Below are positions 26,880 through 34,648 of a DNA stretch of 64,000 nt, piece by piece. The notes below the pieces were generated by a model. That model saw only the letters and a list, made by a program, of their open reading frames with translations, ran no database searches and had not been told where the DNA came from. The DNA is from GCA-003244245 sp963822695 (GTDB taxonomy: Bacteria > Actinomycetota > Actinomycetes > Mycobacteriales > Pseudonocardiaceae), in assembly GCA_963822695.1 (NCBI GenBank), contig CAWGJH010000020.1, positions 14,817-78,816 of the forward strand, written 5' to 3'. How positions within the stretch are numbered: the first letter of the stretch is position 1; each line of letters begins with the position of its first letter. The position numbers and the translations under genes were made by a program.

Positions 26880-28655
26880 GTGACCCCGTCAACGAACCCG
26901 TGGACGAACCGTTCGAGCGGTGATCGCCTAGGCGAAGTATGCCTGGACGCCGCTGACATCGCCTCGTCGATCCGATCGCTGCTCGGTATCGACTCCGCGA
27001 CTGCCGAGTTGGACCCCGCTGGGCTGGGGCTGGCACTGGGCAGGTTCGCGATGTCTGTCGCCGGGAACCCGGTAGCGTTCTCTCGGTTCTCAGTGTCGGC
27101 GATGGAGTACGGCATCCGCAGCGCCCAGGCCGTGGTGACCGCGGCGCTTCGCGGCATGGGGTTGAACCAGGAAGGCCCGCTCACGCCGGGCGCAGATCCA
27201 CGGTTCTCCGATCCGGCCTGGACCAAAAACCCGCTGTTCTACCTGGTACGCCAGCAGCACGCGCTGCTCGAGAGCTTCCTGCAGGATCTGCTGGACGGGG
27301 CAGATCTGGATGAGATCACCCGGCGCAAGGCCGATTTCGCGCTGCGGCAGATGCTTGACGCCGCCGCACCGACCAATTGGCTCCTGACCAACCCGGTGGC
27401 GCTGAAGAAGGCGTTCGAGACCGGCGGCCTCAGCCTGGTGCGCGGCGCCAACAACGTGCTCCGCGACATGGCGACCAACAAGGGCATGCCCCGCCAGGTG
27501 ACTCCGGGCCAGTTCCGTCCCGGCCACGAACTGGCCGTCACACCGGGCAGCGTGGTGTTCCGCAACCGGCTGATCGAGTTGATCCAGTACGAGCCGCAGA
27601 CCCAGACCGTGCACACGGTTCCGCTGCTGTTCAGCCCGCCGTGGATCAACAAGTACTACATCATGGATCTCGCTCCCGGGAAGAGTCTGGTGGAGTGGGC
27701 CGTGCGGCACGGACATACCTGTTTCATGATCAGCTACCGGAATCCGGACGAGACCCTGACCGAGCTCACCATGAGCGATTACCTGCGGGAGGGGCCGCTG
27801 GCCGCGCTCGAGGTCGTCGAGGAGATCACCGGGGCCCAGCAGACCAACCTGGCCGGGCTGTGCCTTGGCGGCACCATCGCTGCGGCAATGCTCGCCTGGC
27901 TCGCGGCCCGCGGGGAGGACCGGATCCGCTCGCTGACCGTGATGAATACCCTGCTGGACTTCGCGTTGCCTGGCCCGCTCGGCGTGTTCACCGACGAAGC
28001 CACTATCCAACGGCTAGACCGCACCATGGAACGCAAGGGTTACCTGCCGGCAGACAGCATGGCCACCACGTTCAACCTGCTGCGGGCCAGGGACCTGGTG
28101 TGGAACTACGTGGTCAACAACTGGTTACTGGGGGAGAAGCCGGCGCCGTTCGACATTCTGAGCTGGAACTCCGACTCCACCCGTATGCCCGCGGCGATGC
28201 AGACCGAGTACTTGAGGTCTTTATACGTGGAAAACCGGTTGGCGAAAGGTGAGCTTGAGTTGGCCGGGGAGCGGTTGGACCTCAGTCGAATCAGCCAGGA
28301 CAGTTACTTCGTGTCCGCCGAGAAAGACCACATCGCGCTATGGAAGGCGGTCTATGCGGGTGCCCGTCTCGTGGGCGGCACCGTGCGGTTCATGCTGTCC
28401 AACTCTGGGCATATCGCCGGTGTGGTGAATCCGCCGAACCCGAAGTCCAAGCACTGGGTTGGTTCGGCGGACACGCTGCCCGAGGACCCGGAGGCGTGGC
28501 GCCAGCAGGCCACTGAGGTCGCCAAGTCGTGGTGGGAGGACTGGACTCCGTGGATCGCCGAGCATGCCGGACGGCGGCGGGAGCCGCCTCCGATGGGCAG
28601 CGCCATGCATCCGCCGCTGGAAGCCGCTCCGGGCAGTTACGTGCTCGAGAAGTGA
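26880..28655 (+). CDS. phaC: Polyhydroxyalkanoate synthase, class I-like
   Basis: About 591 residues. PHA synthases polymerise (R)-3-hydroxyacyl-CoA into storage granules. The lipase-like box is GLCLGG with nucleophile C328; WINKYYIMDLAPGKSLVEW and the late SGHIAGVVNPP (catalytic His) are classical; the Asp is in the SAEKDHIA segment. GTG at 26880 follows a GAGGTGG site; GTG at 26865 is possible. The XRE gene and a phasin-like gene follow, so this is a PHA granule block. phaA and phaB are not in the window. Confidence 0.9.
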   Translation: MTPSTNPWTNRSSGDRLGEVCLDAADIASSIRSLLGIDSATAELDPAGLGLALGRFAMSVAGNPVAFSRFSVSAMEYGIRSAQAVVTAALRGMGLNQEGPLTPGADPRFSDPAWTKNPLFYLVRQQHALLESFLQDLLDGADLDEITRRKADFALRQMLDAAAPTNWLLTNPVALKKAFETGGLSLVRGANNVLRDMATNKGMPRQVTPGQFRPGHELAVTPGSVVFRNRLIELIQYEPQTQTVHTVPLLFSPPWINKYYIMDLAPGKSLVEWAVRHGHTCFMISYRNPDETLTELTMSDYLREGPLAALEVVEEITGAQQTNLAGLCLGGTIAAAMLAWLAARGEDRIRSLTVMNTLLDFALPGPLGVFTDEATIQRLDRTMERKGYLPADSMATTFNLLRARDLVWNYVVNNWLLGEKPAPFDILSWNSDSTRMPAAMQTEYLRSLYVENRLAKGELELAGERLDLSRISQDSYFVSAEKDHIALWKAVYAGARLVGGTVRFMLSNSGHIAGVVNPPNPKSKHWVGSADTLPEDPEAWRQQATEVAKSWWEDWTPWIAEHAGRRREPPPMGSAMHPPLEAAPGSYVLEK

Positions 28656-28726
28656 CGTGGTGAATGCGTAGGGGGTCCGCCCCTCGGTGCCGGCCGGGAG
28701 ATGATGGGCGGGGGATGATGTGAGCC

Positions 28727-29161
28727 ATGGTGAGTGCGGGTGACGGCGGTGGGGTGTCCAACCCCTGGCAAGCCCAGCTCAGGGCGCTCGGAGCGTTCAT
28801 CCGGGCGCAGCGTCAGCTGGCTGACCTGTCGCTGCGCGAGATGGCGGCCCTGACCCGGATCTCCAACGCCTACCTCAGCCAGGTCGAACGCGGCCTGCAT
28901 CAGCCGTCGCTCACGGTGCTGCGGGCCATCGCGGACGGGCTGGGACTGACCACCGAACAACTGCTCGCCAAGGCGGGGTGGACGCAGGAAGCGGCCGACG
29001 ATGGCCCCGCTGGCACCCGCGCTGACACCCCAGCCAGCGGGTCAGCCGACTCGCCGGCCAGCACGGAGGACAGCATCCGGTGCGACCCGAGGCTCACCGA
29101 GGCCCAGAGAGAAGCGCTACTCGGGGTATACCGCAGCTTCATTGAAGGGAGGACCCGGTAG
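28727..29161 (+). CDS. XRE-family regulator, probable regulator of PHA block
   Basis: A 144-residue protein with an HTH_3 domain (about residues 20-75; LRLREMAALTRIS-like LSLREMAALTRIS and YLSQVERGLHQPS), then a Ser/Ala-rich linker and a short C-terminal helix (EAQREALLGVYRSFIEG). It lies between the PHA synthase and the phasin-like gene. A near-perfect dyad over the phasin promoter just downstream is a likely target (inference). It is not related in sequence to the proteobacterial PhaR. Confidence 0.85.
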   Translation: MVSAGDGGGVSNPWQAQLRALGAFIRAQRQLADLSLREMAALTRISNAYLSQVERGLHQPSLTVLRAIADGLGLTTEQLLAKAGWTQEAADDGPAGTRADTPASGSADSPASTEDSIRCDPRLTEAQREALLGVYRSFIEGRTR

Positions 29162-29180
29162 CGGCGCGGAAGCACGGCAG

Positions 29181-29212
29181 CGCTTGACATACTTATCAAG
29201 CGTGCTTACTAT
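29181..29212 (+). promoter_or_regulatory. Phasin promoter with overlapping operator dyad
   Basis: TTGACA (29184-29189) and TACTAT (29207-29212) are separated by exactly 17 bases, a near-consensus housekeeping sigma promoter. An inverted repeat CGCTTGA (29181-29187) / TCAAGCG (29196-29202) covers the -35 box and spacer, placed for repression. Confidence 0.75.
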
Positions 29213-29244
29213 GGTGATCGTACCCGTGAGTTTAAGGATGAGGG

Positions 29245-29595
29245 ATGACGATGACTACGGCCCATGAGACCCTGACCGACTCCGCCCGTCGCAGTCGGGA
29301 AGCCTTCACTGGCGCCCTGGAGATCTGGGCAGACAGTGTTGAGCGGTTCGCGCCGATCTCGGACGCCAAGTTGCACGGCGCTGTCGAGTTAGTGGACAAG
29401 ACGTTCGACTTCTACCACCACGTGCTGGCGTGCCAGCACGAGTTCATGAAGAGTTGGCTGGCCGTTACCGCGTCGGCCGCCACCAAAGTTGCTTCCGCTG
29501 AGCGCAGTGCCGCCAAGGGCCTGGCCAGGGACATGCACGAGGTCGCCAGGGAGGCGGCCCCGAAGAGGGATATCCACGACGGCGTCCCAGAATAG
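29245..29595 (+). CDS. Phasin-like PHA granule protein
   Basis: A 116-residue, largely helical amphipathic protein without Cys-rich or membrane segments. The central part (about 40-95, with DFYHHVLACQHEFMKSWLAV) fits phasin-family coiled coils that coat polyhydroxyalkanoate granules. It is next to a PHA synthase and regulator, has its own strong promoter with an operator, and is closed by a strong hairpin. ATG at 29245, with a second ATG two codons later. The family call rests partly on context. Confidence 0.75.
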   Translation: MTMTTAHETLTDSARRSREAFTGALEIWADSVERFAPISDAKLHGAVELVDKTFDFYHHVLACQHEFMKSWLAVTASAATKVASAERSAAKGLARDMHEVAREAAPKRDIHDGVPE

Positions 29596-29631
29596 GAACC
29601 GAACCACTGGATCTGGGTAACTAGCCTCCTT

Positions 29632-29659
29632 GGCCCCGGCGTCGCGCGATGCCGGGGCC
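29632..29659 (+). terminator. Hairpin terminator after the phasin-like gene
   Basis: A perfect 9-bp GC-rich inverted repeat (GGCCCCGGC / GCCGGGGCC) with a 10-nt loop, 36 bases after the stop. No U-run. Confidence 0.7.
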
Positions 29660-29818
29660 GGCTGGTGTGCGGTGGCGGCCGTTCGGGGGATCCGCTGTCC
29701 ACAAACCCCCGGCGCTCTCGCCAGGTGCTGTCACCGGCTCCTACGATGACCGGAGAGCGGTGATCAGCCGATCGAGTGCTCCACCCCCGATGGGTGCGAA
29801 CGCGCCGAAGGAGGGTCG

Positions 29819-30394
29819 ATGTCGTCTATCGGGCTGCTGAGTGGGTCTGCCGACCGGGCGCAACGGCTTTCTGACCTGCTGAAAGATGCGGGCGCTGACG
29901 CTGTGATCATTACTGACCCCGCGGCGCTGCCGGGTGAGCCGGGCGGCGACGGCCTCGACTTCTACATCCAGCTGCCGGTCACCATCCACCCCGATGGCCA
30001 CACCGCCGTCGCACGGGTCGGCTCGTTCCTGTCCGCGGGCCTGCTGGCCCGCTTCAGCGCGGTCGACCGAGTGCTCCCGGTGCTGGCGCCCGGCGCGACC
30101 GTCGTGCTGGTGTCTGGCAACACCCCGGAGGAGGTGTCGCTGCCCGACGACCAGCGATCCCGCCTGGCGTTGCTCCATTTGCTCGCGCACGCCACCCGGG
30201 CCGAGCTCGCCAGCAGGCACGTAGAAGTCAAGGTGGTCAGCAGCCACCGCAGCGACCAGGAGATCGTGCACTACGCGCTGGGTGGCGACGAGGATACGCA
30301 CCCCCACCAGAACCCCCAGGAACGGGCCAGCGCGGCCACCGCCTACCAGGACTGGCGCGCTGAGGTCATGGGCCTGGTCGGCATCGACATCTGA
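29819..30394 (+). CDS. Conserved-looking protein of unknown function
   Basis: A 191-residue soluble protein with a good start (AAGGAGGG before ATG). It looks alpha/beta: repeated hydrophobic strand segments around 20-33 (ADAVIITDPA), 89-102 (GATVVLVSGN) and 127-145. The last 35 residues are polar and His/Asp-rich. No family is recognised. It is the only gene between the phasin block and the HhH-GPD gene. Confidence 0.7.
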   Translation: MSSIGLLSGSADRAQRLSDLLKDAGADAVIITDPAALPGEPGGDGLDFYIQLPVTIHPDGHTAVARVGSFLSAGLLARFSAVDRVLPVLAPGATVVLVSGNTPEEVSLPDDQRSRLALLHLLAHATRAELASRHVEVKVVSSHRSDQEIVHYALGGDEDTHPHQNPQERASAATAYQDWRAEVMGLVGIDI

Positions 30395-30480
30395 GCCGTT
30401 CCCCCGGGCGGGAGGCTGCTTCCGAGCAGTAGCCTGATGATGAGCCTGTCGATATGCGCCTACTGTCGAGGAGGTCGTTG

Positions 30481-31053
30481 GTGAGCTTGAGGTTGAGCCA
30501 GGACGTGTCGGCGGATGCGTTGCTCGAGCGGGACCCGCTGGCGTTGCTCCTGGCCATGCTGCTCGATCAGCAAGTGCCGATGGAGCGGGCTTTCGCCGCG
30601 CCCTATGCACTGCAGCAGCGCCTGGGGCACGACCTCGACGTTCACGAGCTGGCCGACTACGACCCCGACGCGTTGGCGGACCTGTTCGCGAAGCAGCCCG
30701 CGTTGCACCGGTATCCCAAGTCGATGGCGTGCCGGGTACAGGACATCTGTCGGGCGTTGGTCGAGCGCTACGACGGCGACGTGACGGGGCTGTGGCGGGG
30801 CCTCTCAGACGCGCACGAACTGCTCGACCGGCTGGTCGCGCTGCCTGGCTACGGAAAGCAGAAGGCGCAAATATTCGTGGCACTTCTCGGCAAGCAGCGT
30901 AACGTGAAGCCCGACGGCTGGCGCGAGGTGGCCGGCCCCTACGGCGATGAGGGTGTATACCGATCGGTCGCTGACGTGACCGACGCCGACTCGCTGGCCA
31001 GGGTTCGGCAGCACAAGCAGCAGGCGAAGGCGGCTGTCAACGCAAAAAAATAG
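30481..31053 (+). CDS. HhH-GPD family DNA repair-like protein
   Basis: About 190 residues. Central helix-hairpin-helix and glycine-proline-aspartate region: LLAMLLDQQVPMERAF near the N-terminus and LVALPGYGKQKAQIFVALLG (hairpin GYGKQKA) near the C-terminus. This fits the small actinobacterial HhH-GPD proteins related to base-excision glycosylases; it lacks a clear iron-sulfur Cys cluster. GTG at 30481 is chosen because GAGGAGG lies at proper spacing; ATG at 30454 is less likely. It ends just before the DUF3099 gene. Confidence 0.8.
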   Translation: MSLRLSQDVSADALLERDPLALLLAMLLDQQVPMERAFAAPYALQQRLGHDLDVHELADYDPDALADLFAKQPALHRYPKSMACRVQDICRALVERYDGDVTGLWRGLSDAHELLDRLVALPGYGKQKAQIFVALLGKQRNVKPDGWREVAGPYGDEGVYRSVADVTDADSLARVRQHKQQAKAAVNAKK

Positions 31054-31074
31054 GAAAAAAAGGAGGTCGGGAGT

Positions 31075-31446
31075 ATCAAATCGGGACGTGAGGACGCGCG
31101 GGATCCACACGAGCGCGGCCGTCGGCGGAGCGATGCCGCTATTCTCATCACAGCGGCGGAGCCCTCCTATGCTGAGCAGTACGCCACACGTCGGCGCAAG
31201 TACGCGATCCTGATGTCGGCCCGCATTCCATGCCTGGTCCTGGCCGGTGTCTTTTATCAGACCTGGTGGCTTGCGCTGGCTTTCGTCGTGCTTTCAGTGC
31301 CACTTCCGTGGATGGCGGTGCTTATTGCCAATGACCGTGCCCCCCGCAAGACTGAGCACGTCAACAGGCTGGGACACGGCCTGCAGGAGCGCGACCTCCG
31401 GGGCCGCGAACTCGAGAGTAGCGACCCCCCGATCGTTGAGGGTTGA
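31075..31446 (+). CDS. DUF3099 membrane protein with apparent ATC start
   Basis: 123 codons in a frame bounded upstream by the preceding stop. The DUF3099 core is intact: ILITAAEPSYAEQYATRRRKY, then two hydrophobic helices (about 50-66 and 68-88) with VPLPWMAVLIAND. The only standard start in the frame is ATG at 31213, inside the first conserved helix, which would remove the conserved N-terminus. A perfect AGGAGGT (31061-31067) stands seven bases upstream of ATC at 31075 in frame, so ATC is proposed as the start, or a base error of ATG. Function unknown. Confidence 0.7.
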   Translation: MKSGREDARDPHERGRRRSDAAILITAAEPSYAEQYATRRRKYAILMSARIPCLVLAGVFYQTWWLALAFVVLSVPLPWMAVLIANDRAPRKTEHVNRLGHGLQERDLRGRELESSDPPIVEG

Positions 31447-31675
31447 TCTCACTTCCAGGTCACGGACCCTTTTACTCGACTATGAAGAAGACCACTCGTC
31501 CGGTTGATAACTCCGGTGTAGCGGGTCGTGCCGTGGACTGCACCCGCCAGTACGGTGAATTGGTGCGGTGATCTCCGCATTTCTGGGGTGGTGCCGATCG
31601 GTTGGATCTTCACTGGCTGTGTGTGGTTGCGTCTAGGGTCGAAAGAACAGGCGTGATGGCGCGGGGGTAGGTCAG

Positions 31676-32494
31676 ATGACGAATGTTGCGAGTAGAGCTT
31701 CGTTGGAATCGTTGTTGCTGAACCGGTCGTTGAGTGATTTGGAGCTTATGCGGGAAAGCGGCGGAGCGCCCGATTACGCCATTTTGCCCGAGGTGAGTGT
31801 GCTGAAGATCGGTGGTCAGAGTTTGATCGACCGCGGTAAGGCGGCGGTGTATCCGGTAGTGGCGGAGTTGGTGGCGGTCAAGCGAAGCCATCAGATCCTC
31901 ATCGGCACTGGTGCCGGTACGCGGGCTCGGCATGCGTACGCTCTGGCTGCTGGACTCGGCCTGCCCACGGGCGTGCTGACCGATGTCGGGGCCGCCGTGG
32001 CCGATCAGAACGCCCAGATGTTGGGGTATCTGATGGCCCGGCACGGTGTGCCGGTGGTGGGGGGCTCGGCGTTCGGTGCGTTGCCGTTGTACCTCGCCGG
32101 GTGCGGTGCGGCGATCTTCTCGGGGATGCCCCCCTATGACATGTGGCAGCACGTGCCCAGCGAGGGAGTGATACCGCCGTACCGTACGGATGCCGGGTGT
32201 TATCTCGTCGCGGAGGTGTATGGCTGTCGAAACATGATCTTCGTGAAAGACGAGGACGGGCTGTACACGGCCAATCCGAAGACCGATCCGAGTGCCACGC
32301 TGATCCCGGAGATCACCGTCGAGGAGCTGATCGCTCGGGATCTGCCGGATCTGATCATCGAGCGCCCGGTGTTGGAACTGATGCGCCATGCCCGGCACGT
32401 GAAGTCGGTCCAGGTCATCAATGGACTACGGCCCGGCTTGATCCGGCGCGCGCTGGCCGGCGAGCACGTCGGCACGATCATCTCAGCGGCGTGA
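31676..32494 (+). CDS. mosB: Molybdenum storage protein subunit beta (MosB)
   Basis: A 272-residue protein of the amino-acid-kinase fold, strongly similar by memory to Azotobacter vinelandii MosB, with blocks such as IGGQSLIDRGKAAVYPVV, GTGAGTRARHAYALAAGLG and SGMPPYDMWQ. VIPPYRTDAGC and VKDEDGLYTANPK follow. MoSto is a heterohexamer that uses ATP to build polyoxomolybdate (or tungstate) clusters in its cavity. The nucleotide-binding loops are kept. It is followed 32 bp later by mosA. No nif or mod genes are in the window. Confidence 0.9.
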   Translation: MTNVASRASLESLLLNRSLSDLELMRESGGAPDYAILPEVSVLKIGGQSLIDRGKAAVYPVVAELVAVKRSHQILIGTGAGTRARHAYALAAGLGLPTGVLTDVGAAVADQNAQMLGYLMARHGVPVVGGSAFGALPLYLAGCGAAIFSGMPPYDMWQHVPSEGVIPPYRTDAGCYLVAEVYGCRNMIFVKDEDGLYTANPKTDPSATLIPEITVEELIARDLPDLIIERPVLELMRHARHVKSVQVINGLRPGLIRRALAGEHVGTIISAA

Positions 32495-32526
32495 GCGCCA
32501 GCCCTGCCAGCTACCTGGAGAACACC

Positions 32527-33372
32527 ATGACCAGCACCCTCTCGCACCCTGAGCGCTCCTTCGCGGCCAAGGACGTGCCCTCGGCGTTGATGCGCCAGAC
32601 CTTGCTCGACCGCGAACTCCTCCGGCCCATCGATCGCCCGGTGATCCCGCTGTTGCCGTGGCTGAACGTCGTTGTGATCGGCGGGCGTTCAATCATGGAC
32701 AAGGGCCCCGACGCGGTCGTGCCAGTCGTGGCGGAGTTGCGGGCGGTGTTGCCGGAGCATCGGCTGCTGATCCTCACCGGAGGGGGCATCCGGAGCCGCC
32801 ATGTCCTCGGGGTCGGGCTCGACCTCGGTCTGCCCACTGGCGTGCTGGCCGCGCTGGCCTCCGCCGAGGCCGAACAGAACGGCCACCTCATTGCCGCGCT
32901 GCTCGCCGAGCAGGGCGTGTCCTACCTCCCGCATGCCGCAATCGCCCACCAACTCGCCGTGCACCTGATGGCCAGCCGGGCCGTGGTGTCCAACGGTTAC
33001 CCGCCCTATGGCCTCTACGAGTTGCCTCCCGAGGTGGGCAAGGTCCCACCGCACCGCACCGACGCCGGCGCCTTCCTCCTCGCCGATGCCTATGGCGCCG
33101 CCCGACTCATTTACATCAAAGACGTCGAGGGCGTGTTCACCAGCGACCCCGCGGCAACCAACACCAGCCCACCCGAGTTCATTCCCCGAGCGAGCGCCGC
33201 CGAGCTACTAGCCCGCAACCTCGGCACCCTCCCCATCGACCTACTGGTACTCCAACTCATGGCACACGCCAAACACCGGAAGCACATCCAGATCATCAAC
33301 GGACTCACCCCCGGCAACATCACCAAGGTGCTGCACGGAGAACACGTAGGCACCATCATCCATGCCGGCTAA
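32527..33372 (+). CDS. mosA: Molybdenum storage protein subunit alpha (MosA)
   Basis: A 281-residue partner of MosB with the same fold. It carries RLLPWLQVVKIGGR-like PLLPWLNVVVIGGRSIMDKG, LPEHRLLILTGGGIRSRHV, GLDLGLPTGVL and PPHRTDAGAFLLADAYG, ending GEHVGTIIHAG, as does MosB. ATG at 32527 follows GGAG. MosA and MosB are paralogous and together form the (alpha-beta)3 cage. Downstream, 21 bp later, lies the DUF3039 gene. The operon seems to hold only mosB and mosA. Confidence 0.9.
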   Translation: MTSTLSHPERSFAAKDVPSALMRQTLLDRELLRPIDRPVIPLLPWLNVVVIGGRSIMDKGPDAVVPVVAELRAVLPEHRLLILTGGGIRSRHVLGVGLDLGLPTGVLAALASAEAEQNGHLIAALLAEQGVSYLPHAAIAHQLAVHLMASRAVVSNGYPPYGLYELPPEVGKVPPHRTDAGAFLLADAYGAARLIYIKDVEGVFTSDPAATNTSPPEFIPRASAAELLARNLGTLPIDLLVLQLMAHAKHRKHIQIINGLTPGNITKVLHGEHVGTIIHAG

Positions 33373-33393
33373 CGCTGCGGCATGATGGAGTGC

Positions 33394-33651
33394 GTGAGCA
33401 CGCTGACCCACACGCTGCCCGATGTCGACACTCGCCCCGAGGGGACCGACACCACCGGCAGCGACACGCCCAAGATGTTCCACTACGTGCGCAAGGACAA
33501 GATCGCCGAAAGCGCGGTGATGGGCTCACGGGTAGTGGCCCTGTGCGGCGAGGTGTTCCCGGTGACTCGCTCGCCCAAGCCGGGTTCCCCGGTATGCCCG
33601 GAGTGCAAGGAGATCTACGAGTCGCTGCCCAAGGGCGGCGACGCCGGCTGA
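33394..33651 (+). CDS. DUF3039 protein
   Basis: About 85 residues starting GTG (33394; ATGs at 33382/33385 possible). It has the DUF3039 core: DVDTRPEGTDTTG, KMFHYVRKDKI, VALCGEVF and VCPECKEIYESLP. The single Cys of VALCGEV with CPEC could bind zinc. It is widespread in actinobacteria and of unknown function. Confidence 0.9.
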   Translation: MSTLTHTLPDVDTRPEGTDTTGSDTPKMFHYVRKDKIAESAVMGSRVVALCGEVFPVTRSPKPGSPVCPECKEIYESLPKGGDAG

Positions 33652-33664
33652 GCTGCCAGGTGCG

Positions 33665-34624
33665 TCAGTCTGTCCAGACCTGGCGGGGACCGTCATCGGC
33701 GGGGGGTCGGGTGGCCTCCCAGACCCGGCGCCACGAAGCCATGTCGTGGTCCTGCGCGGACTGGCCGGACGCGGTGGTGGGAAGCGCGCTGCGCGAACCG
33801 GTGGGTAGCGCCAGCGAGTCGTCGGCTGCTACCCGCAGGGCGCGGTACCAGCCAAGGTCGTCCTCGGCCCAGAGAGTGGCCACCGCGCGCACCAACCTGG
33901 TGCGGAACTCGGGCACCGTCTCGTCCGCTCCGATACGCAGCGGACGTCCGATCCGGACGGTGACCCGTGGCCTACCGGGGCGTGGCCAGCGCCGGCCGCG
34001 CGGCATCGCGGCGAACGTGCCGCGCAGCGCGATCGGCACCGCAGGCACCGCCTTCATCGCGCACAGCTGCGCGGCACCCAGCTTGAACGCGGTGAGCCAG
34101 CCGTCCACGGTGCGGCTGCCCTCGGGGTACAGCAGCAGGCTCCAGCCGCCGTCGACCAGATCGGCGGCCAGGCTGCGGCCCCGTCGCGATCCGCGCCGCT
34201 CCACGGGAAACGCGTTGAACAGCAGGGTGGTGGCCGCGGCGATAGCCCGGGAGTCGAAGAAGTAGTCGGCAGCTGCCCCGACCGCGAGATTCTCGGTGAT
34301 CCGCCGTGGTAGTGCACCCAGGATCAACGGGGTATCCAGGTGGCTGGAGTGATTGGCGACGAAGATCGCCGGGCCGCGAACGCTGTCCAGGTATTCCCGG
34401 CCGTGCACCACCGGCCGGGTCTGGCTCCAGATCACCGGCTTGAGTACCCCCTGCTGCAGGGCGGTACGAAGTGCTCTCGCCGGGGCGGTTCGGGCCCACG
34501 AGGTGGGGAAGTCGTCCCCGTTGTCCGGCAGCTCCCAGCGCTGGGCCGAACGTGGCACCCGGGCCCGGCCCCGCCAGTCCCGGCCGTGCCGCAGCAGCCG
34601 TAGCTCGTCGCCCAGGCTCGTCAT
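33665..34624 (-). CDS. 1-acyl-sn-glycerol-3-phosphate acyltransferase-like (PlsC)
   Basis: A 319-residue PlsC-fold acyltransferase. The catalytic HX4D motif is NHSSHLD (about 91-97) and the glycerol-phosphate loop is YPEGSRT; a GRPLRIG segment follows. No long membrane helix is present. It is the last gene of the leftward lar operon, 24 bp after the LarA-like gene, so its acyl acceptor may be the product of that pathway and not glycerol-phosphate (inference). The C-terminal 60 residues are low-complexity. Confidence 0.88.
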   Translation of the reverse strand: MTSLGDELRLLRHGRDWRGRARVPRSAQRWELPDNGDDFPTSWARTAPARALRTALQQGVLKPVIWSQTRPVVHGREYLDSVRGPAIFVANHSSHLDTPLILGALPRRITENLAVGAAADYFFDSRAIAAATTLLFNAFPVERRGSRRGRSLAADLVDGGWSLLLYPEGSRTVDGWLTAFKLGAAQLCAMKAVPAVPIALRGTFAAMPRGRRWPRPGRPRVTVRIGRPLRIGADETVPEFRTRLVRAVATLWAEDDLGWYRALRVAADDSLALPTGSRSALPTTASGQSAQDHDMASWRRVWEATRPPADDGPRQVWTD

Positions 34625-34648
34625 CCCAGACTCCTCATCGCAGACTCC

